Origin: VAZQ01 sp963817015
GTDB taxonomy: Bacteria > Pseudomonadota > Alphaproteobacteria > Rhizobiales > Xanthobacteraceae
Assembly: GCA_963817015.1 (NCBI GenBank)
Contig: CAWFMV010000019.1
Span: 496,001 to 560,000, forward strand
Length of the DNA stretch: 64,000 nucleotides
Direction of reading: 5' to 3'
In this document: positions 29,301-37,809 of the stretch, piece by piece
How the letters are laid out: every line of letters starts with the position of its first letter
Numbering within the stretch: position 1 is the first letter of the stretch
Notes under the pieces: generated by a model
What the model was told of the DNA's origin: nothing
What the model saw: the letters and a program-made list of their open reading frames with translations, nothing else
The model's database searches: none
Translations under genes and position numbers: made by a program

Positions 29301-30882
29301 ATGGCCGAGAAACCCGACAAATCCAACAAGCTCAAGGCGCGGCTGCCGCGCGGGCTCGCCGACCGCGGCGTGGCCGAGATCGCGGCGACGCGGCGCATGG
29401 TGGAGCAGATCCGCGCGGTCTACGAGCGCTATGGCTTCGAGCCGGTGGAGACCCCGGCGTTCGAATATACCGACGCGCTCGGCAAGTTCCTGCCCGACCA
29501 GGACCGCCCGAACGAGGGCGTGTTCTCGTTCCAGGACGACGACGAGCAGTGGCTTTCGCTGCGCTATGACCTGACCGCGCCGCTCGCACGCTACGTGGCG
29601 GAGAATTTCGACGCACTGGCGAAGCCCTATCGCTCGTATCGCTTCGGCTATGTGTTTCGCAACGAGAAGCCCGGGCCGGGCCGCTTCCGGCAGTTCATGC
29701 AGTTCGACGCCGATACGGTCGGCTCGGGCTCGATGGCTGCCGATGCCGAGATGTGCATGATGGCGGCGGACACGATGGAGGCGCTGGGCGTTCCGCGCGG
29801 CAGCTATGTGGTGAAGGTGAACAATCGCAAGGTGCTCGATGGAGTGCTGGAGGCGATCGGGCTTGGTGGCGAGGCGAATGCTGGCAAGCGGCTGACGGTA
29901 CTGCGTGCGATCGACAAGCTCGATCGGCTTGGGCTCGAAGGTGTGCGGCAGCTCCTTGGCGAAGGACGCAAGGATGAGAGCGGCGACTTCACCAAGGGCG
30001 CCGGACTGATCAGCGAACAAGACGACGCATCGTTCTGAGCAGCATTGCTCGCTTCCGAGAATGCTGTCCAGGACGTTAGCGACAGAGATGCGACAGCTGG
30101 TCGAGAATCTCACAATCGCCGAACTGTCGAGAGAAGCTTGCGAAGCCAAGCTCGAAATCCGTACGCTTGCGCGAAGGACATGCAGGATCGATTGCGCGAT
30201 CAATCGTCGACTTGGAAGAGCATGGCGCGGACTATGGCGCGCCGGCCAGAATGCTGACGTCCGTATGTATCGATCCTTCCGTCGTCCGCGGCCTCGAGTA
30301 TTACACCGGCCCGGTCTACGAGGTTGAGCTGCTGCTCGACACCAAAGACGAAAAGGGCCGCCCGGTTCGCTTCGGCTCGGTCGGCGGCGGCGGTCGCTAC
30401 GACGGTCTCGTCTCGCGCTTCCGCGGCGAGCCGGTGCCGGCAACGGGATTTTCGATCGGCGTGTCGCGCCTGCTCGCCGCGCTCCAGCTCATCGGCAAGG
30501 TCGACAGCAAGCCTGCGCCCGGTCCGGTCGTGGTCACCGTGTTCGAGCAGGACCGCATCGCCGACTATCAGCGCATGGTGCAGGAGCTGCGCAACGCCAG
30601 CATCCGCGCCGAGCTTTATCTCGGCGCCGGCAAGTTCGGCGCGCAGATGAAATATGCCGACAAGCGGCTGCGCCTTGCGTCGTCATCCAGGGCGGCGACG
30701 AAAAGGCCAAGGGCGAGGTGCAGATCAAGGACCTCACGCTCGGCGCCGAGCTTGCCGGCATGAGCAAGGATCGCGACGAGTACAAGCAGAAGCAGGCCGA
30801 GGCGCAGTTCGCGATCAAGGAGAGCGAGCTTGTCGCCGGCGTGCGCCGCGTGCTCGACCGCCACAAGGTGAGGTGGGAGTAG
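29301..30882 (+). CDS. hisS: Histidyl-tRNA synthetase, frameshifted
   Basis: HisRS of the longer alphaproteobacterial type. Motif 1 lies around RRMVEQIRAVYERYGFEPVETP. Motif 2 is YRFGYVFRNEKPGPGRFRQFMQ. The HisA signatures are RGLEYYTGPVYEVE and GSVGGGGRYDGL, motif 3 is ATGFSIGVSRLLAAL, and the C-terminal anticodon domain ends with VIQGGDEKAKGEVQIKDL and VRRVLDRHKVRWE. The first frame stops at 30038; between about 30038 and 30205 the true frame is unclear, and another shift lies near 30682. All domains are present over about 527 codons, so I infer sequence errors. The start ATG 29301 gives the expected N-terminus. Confidence 0.92.
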
Positions 30883-30893
30883 CCGCGGATCGT

Positions 30894-30923
30894 GTCCCGG
30901 CCGAGCGAAGCGCGAGCCGGGAC
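30894..30923. terminator. Palindrome after hisS
   Basis: The arms GTCCCGGC and GCCGGGAC flank 14 bases, 11 bases after the hisS stop. No T tract is present. A second small hairpin (GCATCGC-TTC-GCGATGC) follows near 30964. Confidence 0.45.
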
Positions 30924-31003
30924 GCGATATCTTCAAGGTGCGGGCGGCTCCTGGGTTCGAGACGCATCGCTTCGCGATGCGCCCGCCGTGAGACACGACC
31001 AAG

Positions 31004-31477
31004 TCAGTGCGCCGGCCACTTGTTCTGTCCGTCACCATCCACCTCGGCTGACGGAGCCGCGGAGCGACAGCCAAGAATCCTATTCAGCTTGGCAAAATTG
31101 CGTCTCCGCAACCCGTGCACCGGACTGGTCTGGACCAGGAACGGCAACTGCTCGGGCAGCATGTCGGCGAAGTCATCAAGAATCGCATAGGCCTCGACGT
31201 CCGGCGTTTCGTTGAGGAACTGGGCGACCTCGTGCCCGCGGATGGCCCGCAGATCCGGAGTTTGACCGATCCACGACAAGCCCGCGGCGGCGAGATGTTC
31301 CTTCGTGTCATCGTAGAGTCGCCAGGTTGACGAGAGCACGATGCCGACGTCCTTGCCGCTCAGCCACTCCAGAAACATGGACACCAATCGGCGGTCGATG
31401 CCGGTCAGGCCGTTCCACCGCTCCTGCGTCGTCTTACAGTTGAGCACGCCGTCAATATCGAGGAACAGGAGCTTCAT
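31004..31477 (-). CDS. Small HAD-fold phosphatase, HAD_SAK-like
   Basis: A 157-residue HAD protein. Motif I is LLFLDIDGVLNCKTTQ with the nucleophile Asp, motif II is GIVLSSTWRLY, and the acidic motif IV is AYAILDDFADM. This short LDIDGVLN/LSSTWR form resembles the HAD domain found in Swiss-army-knife RNA-repair proteins and in stand-alone phosphatases. No ligase or kinase partner is fused or adjacent. The last 20 residues are low-complexity and family-atypical. It is followed on the opposite strand by hisS. Substrate is unknown. Confidence 0.8.
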   Translation of the reverse strand: MKLLFLDIDGVLNCKTTQERWNGLTGIDRRLVSMFLEWLSGKDVGIVLSSTWRLYDDTKEHLAAAGLSWIGQTPDLRAIRGHEVAQFLNETPDVEAYAILDDFADMLPEQLPFLVQTSPVHGLRRRNFAKLNRILGCRSAAPSAEVDGDGQNKWPAH

Positions 31478-31538
31478 CGATCACCGAACGCCAAGAGCGC
31501 TCGGCAATCCTATCATCGGGCCAACGCGGCGCGAGCCC

Positions 31539-31564
31539 GTGTCCCTGGCCAACGGCCGGGACAC
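31539..31564 (-). terminator. Stem-loop between DUF3617 gene and HAD gene
   Basis: The arms GTGTCCC-T-GGCC and GGCC-GGGACAC flank AAC, about 20 bases after the stop of the minus-strand DUF3617 gene. No T tract is seen, so the terminator role is tentative. Confidence 0.4.
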
Positions 31565-31583
31565 AACAAACTAAACGCTCCGC

Positions 31584-32141
31584 CTACTTCTTCTGCCCGG
31601 CGCCGCGCATGTTGGGCGGCATCATGTTCTGCATGTCGACGATATTGATCTTGCGGCCGTCCGCCATGATCATGTCACCCGGCTTCTGATCAGGCTTGCA
31701 GGCGCTGAGCCACTTGGCCTCGATTGTCATGTCGGACTTGCCGTCGGCAGGCGCGCCCGGAATCGCGGGGCCGCCCGTGCGGGTCGATGTCATCTTCACG
31801 GTGTAGCTGCTGTTGAAGTCGCCGCTGACGACGCCGTGCGAGGTCGTGGTCATGCCGGCGATCTGGCACACGCTGTCGATCACGAGCGTGTTGCCGACTT
31901 TCTGAACGTCCTGCTTGGAGCACATGTTCTGCTGCAGGTTGCTTCCGAACGCGCTCATCATCTTGTCGGTTGCCGCGTCGATGCATTGCTGCACGACCTG
32001 TGGCGGCAGGTTGCGGCCCTCGAACGCCATCTTGACCTCCCAAAGCCCAACCTTGCGGGCCGGCAGGTCGAGCGCGCCGGCGGGCGCGCCAGCGAGCACG
32101 GACAAGGCTGCAATCGAGACAGCGTGCAGAGGATGGCGCAT
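31584..32141 (-). CDS. Secreted DUF3617-family protein
   Basis: A periplasmic protein of unknown function. The signal peptide runs from MRHPLHAVSIAALSVLAGAP to about GALDLP. The mature part opens with ARKVGLWEVKMAFEGRNLP, the usual DUF3617 opening. Cysteines occur in QQCID, NMCSKQ, SVCQIAG and SACKPD. The Met-rich C-terminus is VDMQNMMPPNMRG. The ATG at 32141 is preferred; an ATG at 32159 would add six residues. The frame is intact. Confidence 0.85.
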   Translation of the reverse strand: MRHPLHAVSIAALSVLAGAPAGALDLPARKVGLWEVKMAFEGRNLPPQVVQQCIDAATDKMMSAFGSNLQQNMCSKQDVQKVGNTLVIDSVCQIAGMTTTSHGVVSGDFNSSYTVKMTSTRTGGPAIPGAPADGKSDMTIEAKWLSACKPDQKPGDMIMADGRKINIVDMQNMMPPNMRGAGQKK

Positions 32142-32268
32142 GGCGCTTTGGGTCTCCACCGTTGCGACGAATCAAATTGATCATACCGCCCAGATCATAG
32201 CGAGCAGATCATGCCGCATTGGCGCACGCCACGGCGGCCGCGTGCTGCATGCGTCGTGCGCGGCCTGA

Positions 32269-32598
32269 TCAATAGCGCGCGGAAATGGCGGGCCGATACG
32301 ACGGGCAGGCGTGGGTGCGGGTGCGCACGGCCGGCAGGGCAAAGCGCGCGAGGCGCGGGTTCCAGAAGCACTGGAAGCTGATGTAGTCGCCGTCCTGGCG
32401 ATGCACGCCGGTGATGCGATGATACTTGTTGTACCAGGCGCAATGGTCGGCCGCGATCCGCTGGGCCATCAGCTCGGCCTCGCACGACCAGGCAATGATG
32501 CCGCCGGTATCATTGCCCTTGAGGTAAGGTTGCGCTTGCGCGGTTCCGACCACGCCGATCGTCATGGCGACGACTGCCCACAAAGCCGCTGTTCGCAT
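32269..32598 (-). CDS. Small secreted protein, unknown function
   Basis: A 109-residue protein with a clear signal peptide (MRTAALWAVVAMTIGVVGTA, cleavage near AQAQPY). The ribosome site AGGAGG lies seven bases before the ATG. The mature part has cysteines in WSCEAE, DHCAWY, FQCFW and HACPSY, so two disulfides are possible, and reads GGIIAWS then YHRITGVHRQDGDYISFQCFW. I do not recognise a named family. It precedes the DUF3617 gene on the same strand after about 130 bases. Confidence 0.75.
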   Translation of the reverse strand: MRTAALWAVVAMTIGVVGTAQAQPYLKGNDTGGIIAWSCEAELMAQRIAADHCAWYNKYHRITGVHRQDGDYISFQCFWNPRLARFALPAVRTRTHACPSYRPAISARY

Positions 32599-32830
32599 CG
32601 CTGCCTCCTGACCGCTGAGCCAAGCGAATCTTAGTCAGCTGCGGCAGTTATGGAAAGCGCGCGGCATGCGCCGCCCACAGGCGCAGGCACTCACGCGCCC
32701 GTTGACTGGGCTGCTCGCGTGGCGCAAGTGCCACATTCAAGGGGATTATGGGGATCGCCGCGCCTATCGGGCTTGACCGGGGCGGTAGGCACGCGGCACC
32801 GTTACGGCTCCACAAAGAGGATTGATTCCG

Positions 32831-33280
32831 ATGTCGAGCCGGTATGCCTTGGCACTCGCCGTGGGGCTCGCTGCCCTTTCAGCCGTCCCGGCGGCGGCGG
32901 CCAATCTTCTTGAGCTCAATTTCTATCTCGGAGGGCCACGCTTCGAGGGCGTGTTGCCGCCTTGCGATTCGCCGGCTGCGCTGGCCAAGATCAGCTCGCG
33001 CTTCGCCGAGAAGGAGGGCCGCTTCTGGACCGCGGATCTGTCGATCGTGGCATTCGACAAGGTGCGCGAGGTCGCCTTTCGGCCAGGACCACCTAATACG
33101 ATACCGCGGCGGTTTTGCAGTGCGCTTGCGTTCGTATCCGATGGCCTCAAGCATCCGATCTACTACTCGATCGGCGAGGATACCGGCATCATCGGCTCGA
33201 CCTATGGGGTCGAATGGTGCGTGGTCGGCCTCGACCGCAACTGGGCCTATAACCCGTCCTGCAAGATGGCGCGGCCCTAA
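32831..33280 (+). CDS. Secreted conserved protein of rhizobial type, unknown function
   Basis: A 149-residue protein. The ATG at 32831 lies ten bases after AGAGGA and opens a signal peptide ending at PAAAANLL. The mature part has FEGVLPPCDSP, ISSRFAEKEGRFW, TIPRRFCSALAFVSDG, YYSIGEDTGIIGSTYGVEWC and GLDRNWAYNPSCKMARP. This pattern, with four cysteines, is familiar from Bradyrhizobium-type genomes as a conserved hypothetical. No catalytic motif is seen. The frame is intact. Confidence 0.8.
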   Translation: MSSRYALALAVGLAALSAVPAAAANLLELNFYLGGPRFEGVLPPCDSPAALAKISSRFAEKEGRFWTADLSIVAFDKVREVAFRPGPPNTIPRRFCSALAFVSDGLKHPIYYSIGEDTGIIGSTYGVEWCVVGLDRNWAYNPSCKMARP

Positions 33281-33448
33281 AGGGCCGCGAACTGCGAACG
33301 CAGCTCCGCTGTACATTTGACGATAGATAGTTGTTATTTATAGCCTCTTTTCATTTCCTTTTTGTTCTTGTAACGTTCCTGGCCTCGCGCTGATCGGGCA
33401 GACCTAATCAGGCAGACTTGGTACATCGAGTTGAGTGAGGGGTATTGC

Positions 33449-34159
33449 ATGGCCAGGTTTCGTTCGTCGCTTCTCGTTCGTTCGTCGCTTGCCGTCATGG
33501 TCACCATGGCGCTCGCCGCCGGGCTCGCGCTGGCGCAGGATCGCCGGCAGAACCGGCCCGGACAATTCGACTTCTTTGTGCTGTCGCTGTCCTGGTCGCC
33601 ATCGTTCTGCGACTCGGCAGGCGAGCGCGGAACGCCCCCACAGGAGCAATGCGGAGCGCGGCCATTCTCGTTCGTGGTGCATGGCCTGTGGCCGCAATAT
33701 GAGCGTGGCTTCCCGGAATTCTGTCAGGTGCCGGCGCCGCGACTGGACCGCAACATCGTGAGCTCCATGCTCGACCTGATGCCGGCGCCACGGCTGATCT
33801 TCCACGAATGGGACCGGCATGGCACCTGCTCGGGGCTGAACGCGCGCGCCTATTTCGACACCGTGCGCAAGGCGCGGGCGCAGGTGAAGATCCCTGAGGT
33901 CTACATCGAGCTCACGCGACCGCTCACGGTGACACCAGACGAAGTCGAGGAGGCGTTTGTCGAAGCCAATCCCGGCCTCTCGCGCGACGGCATCGCGATC
34001 AGCTGCGACAGCCGGCGACTACAAGAGGTGCGGATCTGTCTCTCCAAGGAACTCGGCTTCCGCGATTGCGAGGAGACGAACCGGCGTGCGTGCCGGCGTG
34101 ACAAGCTGGTGATGCCGCCGCTGCGTCAGCGTCGCGGAGCGGCTGTGTCGGAGCCGTGA
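33449..34159 (+). CDS. Secreted ribonuclease T2
   Basis: An RNase T2-family endonuclease that cleaves single-stranded RNA through a cyclic phosphate. The ATG at 33449 follows GAGGGG with six-base spacing and opens a signal peptide ending near GLALAQD. Both catalytic signatures are present: CAS I as FVVHGLWPQYE (His) and CAS II as FHEWDRHGTCSG (His, Glu, His). The opening DFFVLSLSWSPSFC and cysteines in EQCGA, EFCQV and ISCDS fit the fold. About 236 residues, frame intact. Export suggests nutrient scavenging or periplasmic RNA turnover. Confidence 0.93.
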   Translation: MARFRSSLLVRSSLAVMVTMALAAGLALAQDRRQNRPGQFDFFVLSLSWSPSFCDSAGERGTPPQEQCGARPFSFVVHGLWPQYERGFPEFCQVPAPRLDRNIVSSMLDLMPAPRLIFHEWDRHGTCSGLNARAYFDTVRKARAQVKIPEVYIELTRPLTVTPDEVEEAFVEANPGLSRDGIAISCDSRRLQEVRICLSKELGFRDCEETNRRACRRDKLVMPPLRQRRGAAVSEP

Positions 34160-34216
34160 GGCACGATCTTCTGCCGATCGACGTCGCGATCGTCAGCGCG
34201 CGCGCGCTGGTGCGCG

Positions 34217-35191
34217 ATGAACTACCGCCATGCCTTTCACGCCGGCAACTTCGCCGATGTCGTCAAGCACGCGGTGCTCGCGCGCATTCTGGTGCACCTG
34301 CGCGGCAAGCCTGCCGCGTTTCGTGTGATCGACACGCATGCGGGGGCAGGCGTTTACGATCTCGCCGGCGGGGAGGCAAGCCGCAGCGGGGAATGGCGCG
34401 CCGGCATCGGGCGTCTGCTGACGGCGCCGATTGGGCCTGCCGTGCAGGCGTTGCTCAAGCCCTATCTCGACGTCGTCGCATCCCTCAACAGCGCGCCAGC
34501 TGCTCCGCTCGTCCCCGCGCAAGCGGGCACCCAAGGCGACGACTTCGGTCAGAACCAGCGGTCGCTGGATCACGGCGTGCGCGGGAATGAGCAGGTTGCT
34601 GACGCTTCGCCCGGAATGGAATCGACTCTGACCACCTATCCGGGCTCGCCCGCGCTCGCGCGTGCGTTCCTGCGTCCGCAGGATCGCCTGGTCGCCTGCG
34701 AGCTCGAACCGAAAGCTTATGCGTTGCTTGCGCATCATCTCGCGCGTGATCGCCGCATCAAGACAGTCGCTATCGATGGCTGGATGGCGTTGAACGCCTA
34801 CGTGCCGCCGTCGGAGCGACGGGGCATTGTAATTGTTGATCCGCCATTCGAGGAAGCACAGGACTTCACGCGCCTGACCCATGGGCTTGAGGCTGCGCAT
34901 CGCAAATGGGCGAACGGCATCTACGTCCTCTGGTACCCGATCAAAGGCCGACAGGACGCCGATGCGCTGGCGCGCAGGCTCAAGCGCAGCGGCATGGCCC
35001 GCATCTTGCGAGCAGAGCTCGCAGTCGATGCCACGCCGGCGCAAGGCCCACTTGGTGGCTGCGGACTGATCGTTATCAATCCGCCATGGACGCTCGAAAA
35101 CGAGCTCGCCGCGATGCTTCCAGAGCTTGTTAAGGCGCTCGGTAGTCGCAACAGCAACTATCGGCTTGATTGGATTGCAGGTGAAAATTAG
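34217..35191 (+). CDS. rlmJ: 23S rRNA (adenine-2030-N6)-methyltransferase, with repeat-encoded insert
   Basis: RlmJ methylates A2030 of 23S rRNA. The opening MNYRHAFHAGNFADVVKHAV, the SAM motif IDTHAGAGVYDL, the IVIVDPPFEE catalytic motif (DPPF), GIYVLWYPIKGR and CGLIVINPPW match the family along its length. Compared with the E. coli protein, about 40 extra residues (roughly 97-136, between SLNSA and LTTYPGSP) are present. This segment is encoded by a palindromic repeat (34505-34605) and keeps the frame. The insert falls in a loop before the YPGSP motif, so the enzyme may still fold. Confidence 0.92.
   Translation: MNYRHAFHAGNFADVVKHAVLARILVHLRGKPAAFRVIDTHAGAGVYDLAGGEASRSGEWRAGIGRLLTAPIGPAVQALLKPYLDVVASLNSAPAAPLVPAQAGTQGDDFGQNQRSLDHGVRGNEQVADASPGMESTLTTYPGSPALARAFLRPQDRLVACELEPKAYALLAHHLARDRRIKTVAIDGWMALNAYVPPSERRGIVIVDPPFEEAQDFTRLTHGLEAAHRKWANGIYVLWYPIKGRQDADALARRLKRSGMARILRAELAVDATPAQGPLGGCGLIVINPPWTLENELAAMLPELVKALGSRNSNYRLDWIAGEN
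34505..34605. repeat. REP-like palindromic element inside rlmJ
   Basis: A left unit GTCCCCGCGCAAGCGGGCAC (34511-34530) and a right unit near GCGTGCGCGGGAATGAGCA (about 34575-34593) face each other. The left core is the same as at 8190. The element is translated in frame within rlmJ. Confidence 0.75.
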
Positions 35192-35380
35192 TTTCAGCAC
35201 TTTTCCACAGCGCATGTTTAGATTAACGTTATGCTGTTGGCTTTGACGTTCCGCCTCCGATGGGGGCTGGCGGAGTGACTGAGGCCCAAGAACGGCCGAT
35301 GCCCTACCCCGCATGTGAATGTCCGGCCGAGCCGTCGCGCCGTGTTGGCCGGCGGCAGCTTTGGGGTTGGGAGCTACCCA

Positions 35381-35596
35381 ATGGCAATGGCAGGTATCGT
35401 TAAGTTCTTCAATGCAGAGCGTGGCTACGGCTTCATCAAGCCCGATGATGGCGGCCGCGACGTGTTCGTGCACATTACCGCAGTCGAGCGGGCCGGGCTC
35501 AAATCGCTTGCGGAGGGGCAGCGCATCGCCTTCGATGTCGAGCCCGACAAGAAAGGCAAAGGCCCCAAGGCCGTAAACCTCGTCATTACCGGCTAA
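35381..35596 (+). CDS. CspA-family cold-shock protein
   Basis: A 71-residue single OB-fold RNA chaperone. RNP1 is KFFNAERGYGFIKP and RNP2 is DVFVHITAVE, followed by AEGQRIAFDVEPDKKGKGPKAVNL. Start ATG 35381 (MAMAGIVK) or 35387. The 189-base leader after rlmJ could hold a structured cold-responsive 5' untranslated region, which is usual for the family but not demonstrated here. A GC-rich hairpin (about 35609-35628) follows the stop. Confidence 0.93.
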   Translation: MAMAGIVKFFNAERGYGFIKPDDGGRDVFVHITAVERAGLKSLAEGQRIAFDVEPDKKGKGPKAVNLVITG

Positions 35597-35695
35597 TCGA
35601 ATTTCACGGGGCGCTTGCCGGAGCGCCCGATCTGGCTTTCCCTGACATTCGCCGCAACCTTGTGAAGGTGGCGGCCATAGAGAGTGCCGTTGTCC

Positions 35696-36307
35696 ATGGT
35701 GACGCTACGTACTGGTTTTGGTTCTCCGTTCGGCCGCAAGGCTCGCATCGCGGTGAGCGTGCTCGGGCTTGATGGCAAGGTCAAAGTCGAGCCTGCCTCG
35801 ACGCAGGATGACTCCGATCCGCTCCCCAAGCAGAATCCGCTCGGCAAGGTGCCGGTGCTCATTCTCGATGACGGCTCGACCTTGTTTGATTCACCGGTCG
35901 TGCTCGAATATCTCGACACGTTCGCCGGCGGCGGCCGCATTCTTCCGAAGGACACCAAGGCGCGCTTTGATGCGCTGCGGCTTGAAGCGCTCGCCGACGG
36001 CATTCTCGATGCCGGGATTTTGATCGTCTACGAGGGACGCTACCGGCCGCCCGAGATGGCGGTGAAGGGCTGGCTCGATCGTCAGTCCGGCAAGATCGCG
36101 CGCGCTCTCACCTCGCTCGAAGCGGCGCCGCAGTCGCTCGATTCACCGCCGACTGTGGGGCAGATCACGCTCGCCTGCGCGCTCGGCTATCTCGACTTCC
36201 GCTTCAAGGGCGAGTGGCGCAAGACCCATCCGCGGCTCGTTGCCTGGCTCGACAATTTCTCCGCGCGTGTGCCGGCCTTCGCGGCCACGGTGCCGCCGCC
36301 AGGGTGA
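35696..36307 (+). CDS. Glutathione S-transferase family protein
   Basis: A two-domain GST of 203 residues. The thioredoxin-like N-domain opens MVTLRTGFGSPFGRKARIAV and has the cis-Pro segment NPLGKVPVLILDDGSTLFDSPVVLEYLD, with the ES/DS glutathione-binding pair as DSPV. The helical C-domain carries TVGQITLACALGYLDFRF with the N-capping Asp. ATG 35696 is preferred over a GTG at 35684. The gene is followed by a bidirectional terminator. Substrate is unknown. Confidence 0.9.
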   Translation: MVTLRTGFGSPFGRKARIAVSVLGLDGKVKVEPASTQDDSDPLPKQNPLGKVPVLILDDGSTLFDSPVVLEYLDTFAGGGRILPKDTKARFDALRLEALADGILDAGILIVYEGRYRPPEMAVKGWLDRQSGKIARALTSLEAAPQSLDSPPTVGQITLACALGYLDFRFKGEWRKTHPRLVAWLDNFSARVPAFAATVPPPG

Positions 36308-36332
36308 GAGCATTCGCGACATAACAAACAAT

Positions 36333-36359
36333 AAGGCCCCGGGCGATGCCTGGGGCCTT
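36333..36359. terminator. Bidirectional terminator between GST and barrel genes
   Basis: The arms AAGGCCCCGGGC and GCCTGGGGCCTT flank GAT between two convergent genes. A-rich and T-rich flanks on both sides allow use on either strand. Confidence 0.8.
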
Positions 36360-36386
36360 GTTGCATGTGTTTGGTGCCGAGAGCGG

Positions 36387-37043
36387 TCAGAAGCGGAAAT
36401 TGAGTCCGCCACGCAGGATGTGGGTCGAGAACGACGCGTGATCGTTGGCCAGGAGCCCGCAGCCAAAACCGCAATTGATGTCGCCAAGGTCGACGTAGAG
36501 ATATTCGGCCTTTGCGGTCCAGGTCCCGAACAGCCCGATCTCAAGCCCGGTGCCGACAGTCCAGCCGAAATTGGTGTCATCCTGGCCGACGTAGCCCGGC
36601 GTGTGCGCGCGGATGTCGCCGACGGCGAGGCCGCCGGTGACATAGGGCATGAAGCGGTCGAAGGTGTAGCCGACCCGGCCGCGCACCGTGGCGAGCCAGG
36701 AGTTGCTGGTCTCGCAGCCGGGCGCGCAGAACGCAAACGTATGGCCCTTGATGTTGGTCCAGTCGATATCGCCCTCCAGACCGAGCACGAAGGCGCCGAC
36801 TTGCCAGTTGTAGCCTGCGGTCAGGCCCACGAGGCCGCCCGAGAGGTCGAAGTCGCCGGTCGAATCCCAGGTCGACGAGCCCCAGCCACCGCCGCCGTTG
36901 AAGCCGAGATAGAAACCGGTCCAGTTGTAGACCGGCGCGTAGTACGGGGCTCTGGTCACCGGATAGCGGGGAGGAAGATCGGCAGCCGTCGCGGCGCTGA
37001 CCAGCGCCAGCGTGCCGCAGCATGCGAGCAACACTTGTTTCAT
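36387..37043 (-). CDS. Omp31/RopB-type outer-membrane beta-barrel protein
   Basis: An eight-strand-type barrel of 218 residues. AGGAG lies eight bases before the ATG at 37043, and the signal peptide ends at ATAADLP. Family marks are YNWTGFYLGFNGGGGWG, GGLVGLTAGYNWQVGAFVLGLEGDI, LATVRGRVGYTFDRFMPYVTGGLAVG, GWTVGTGLEIGLFGTWTAKAEYLYVDLG and a terminal GGLNFRF. Cysteines in FCAPGCET and NCGFGCGLL are unusual for a barrel and could form surface-loop disulfides. The frame is intact. Confidence 0.92.
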   Translation of the reverse strand: MKQVLLACCGTLALVSAATAADLPPRYPVTRAPYYAPVYNWTGFYLGFNGGGGWGSSTWDSTGDFDLSGGLVGLTAGYNWQVGAFVLGLEGDIDWTNIKGHTFAFCAPGCETSNSWLATVRGRVGYTFDRFMPYVTGGLAVGDIRAHTPGYVGQDDTNFGWTVGTGLEIGLFGTWTAKAEYLYVDLGDINCGFGCGLLANDHASFSTHILRGGLNFRF

Positions 37044-37257
37044 GACGCAACTCCTAAACACACGCGCACACACTCAAGGCGGATCCGCGCTCGCGCGGAC
37101 TTGGTTCACGGACGGTATCGCGACGTGCTGAAGGATGAGTGAATTTGCAGACCGTTTACTTACGAAATGATTTATCGTTACCGAATGATGAACAATATCG
37201 TGCGCTCAAGACGAAGACGCGTGCGAACGCTTCTATGTCCTGAGCCGCATCAGAATG

Positions 37258-37286
37258 CATATGGCCGGGACAAGCCCGGCCATATG
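37258..37286. repeat. REP-like perfect palindrome
   Basis: Twelve-base perfect arms CATATGGCCGGG and CCCGGCCATATG flank ACAAG, 31 bases after the stop of the crystallin-like gene. It may serve as that gene's terminator. The core matches the unit at 29229. Confidence 0.8.
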
Positions 37287-37316
37287 ACGTGGTGAGTGAA
37301 TTGATCGGGAGAGGGC

Positions 37317-37664
37317 CTATCGGCCGCAGTCAACGACCACCGATGAGATGCGGTCGTTCCACCCGCGTCCCACAAAGGGAACGCTGCCGCCCCAGGTCTG
37401 TCTTCGGCCGCCGAAGTTCGCATGTTCGAACGTCGTGATGTCGCACCCCGGCGCGCAGGTGAAAGAGGAAATCCTGTCGTTCCAGAAGCCTGGCATGAAT
37501 CCGATGCTGCTATTGGCCCGGATCGGAAGCTGTCGTCCGCCGAAATCGGCGTGCTCGAACGCAACGCAGCCGTAGAATCGAGGGCCGCCGCCATACGGAT
37601 ACTGGGCACTCGCGTTGCCGACACACGTCAGCAGGAACAGAACACTTGCAACGGCTTTTAGCAT
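37317..37664 (-). CDS. Secreted beta/gamma-crystallin-like protein
   Basis: A 115-residue exported protein. The signal peptide ends near GNASAQYPY. The mature part has two tandem motifs: FEHADFGGRQLPIR with FWNDRISSFTC, and FEHANFGGRRQTWGG with GWNDRISSVVVDC. The repeated F-x-H-x-x-F-G-G-R ... W-N-D-R-I-S-S unit is that of beta/gamma-crystallin or peptidase-inhibitor I36 domains, which often bind calcium or stabilise the cell surface. Four cysteines are present. The ATG at 37664 with an upstream G-rich ribosome site is preferred over the much longer open frame. Function is unknown. Confidence 0.8.
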   Translation of the reverse strand: MLKAVASVLFLLTCVGNASAQYPYGGGPRFYGCVAFEHADFGGRQLPIRANSSIGFMPGFWNDRISSFTCAPGCDITTFEHANFGGRRQTWGGSVPFVGRGWNDRISSVVVDCGR

Positions 37665-37809
37665 GGTGACCCCCGAGGTTGCTGTGAGCGATCGAGCGTA
37701 TACGACCGTCGCGGTCGCGAACAGCAATGCGCGCGTGTGACGGCGCGAAATTTTCCTGGCGTTGCAGGCGTGCACGTACAGTGTGGTGGGACGGCTTGAG
37801 AGCGATGCC

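Noticed and set aside
29166..30443. A 425-codon open frame antisense to hisS
   Set aside because: It starts in a REP palindrome and shadows hisS; no conserved domain.
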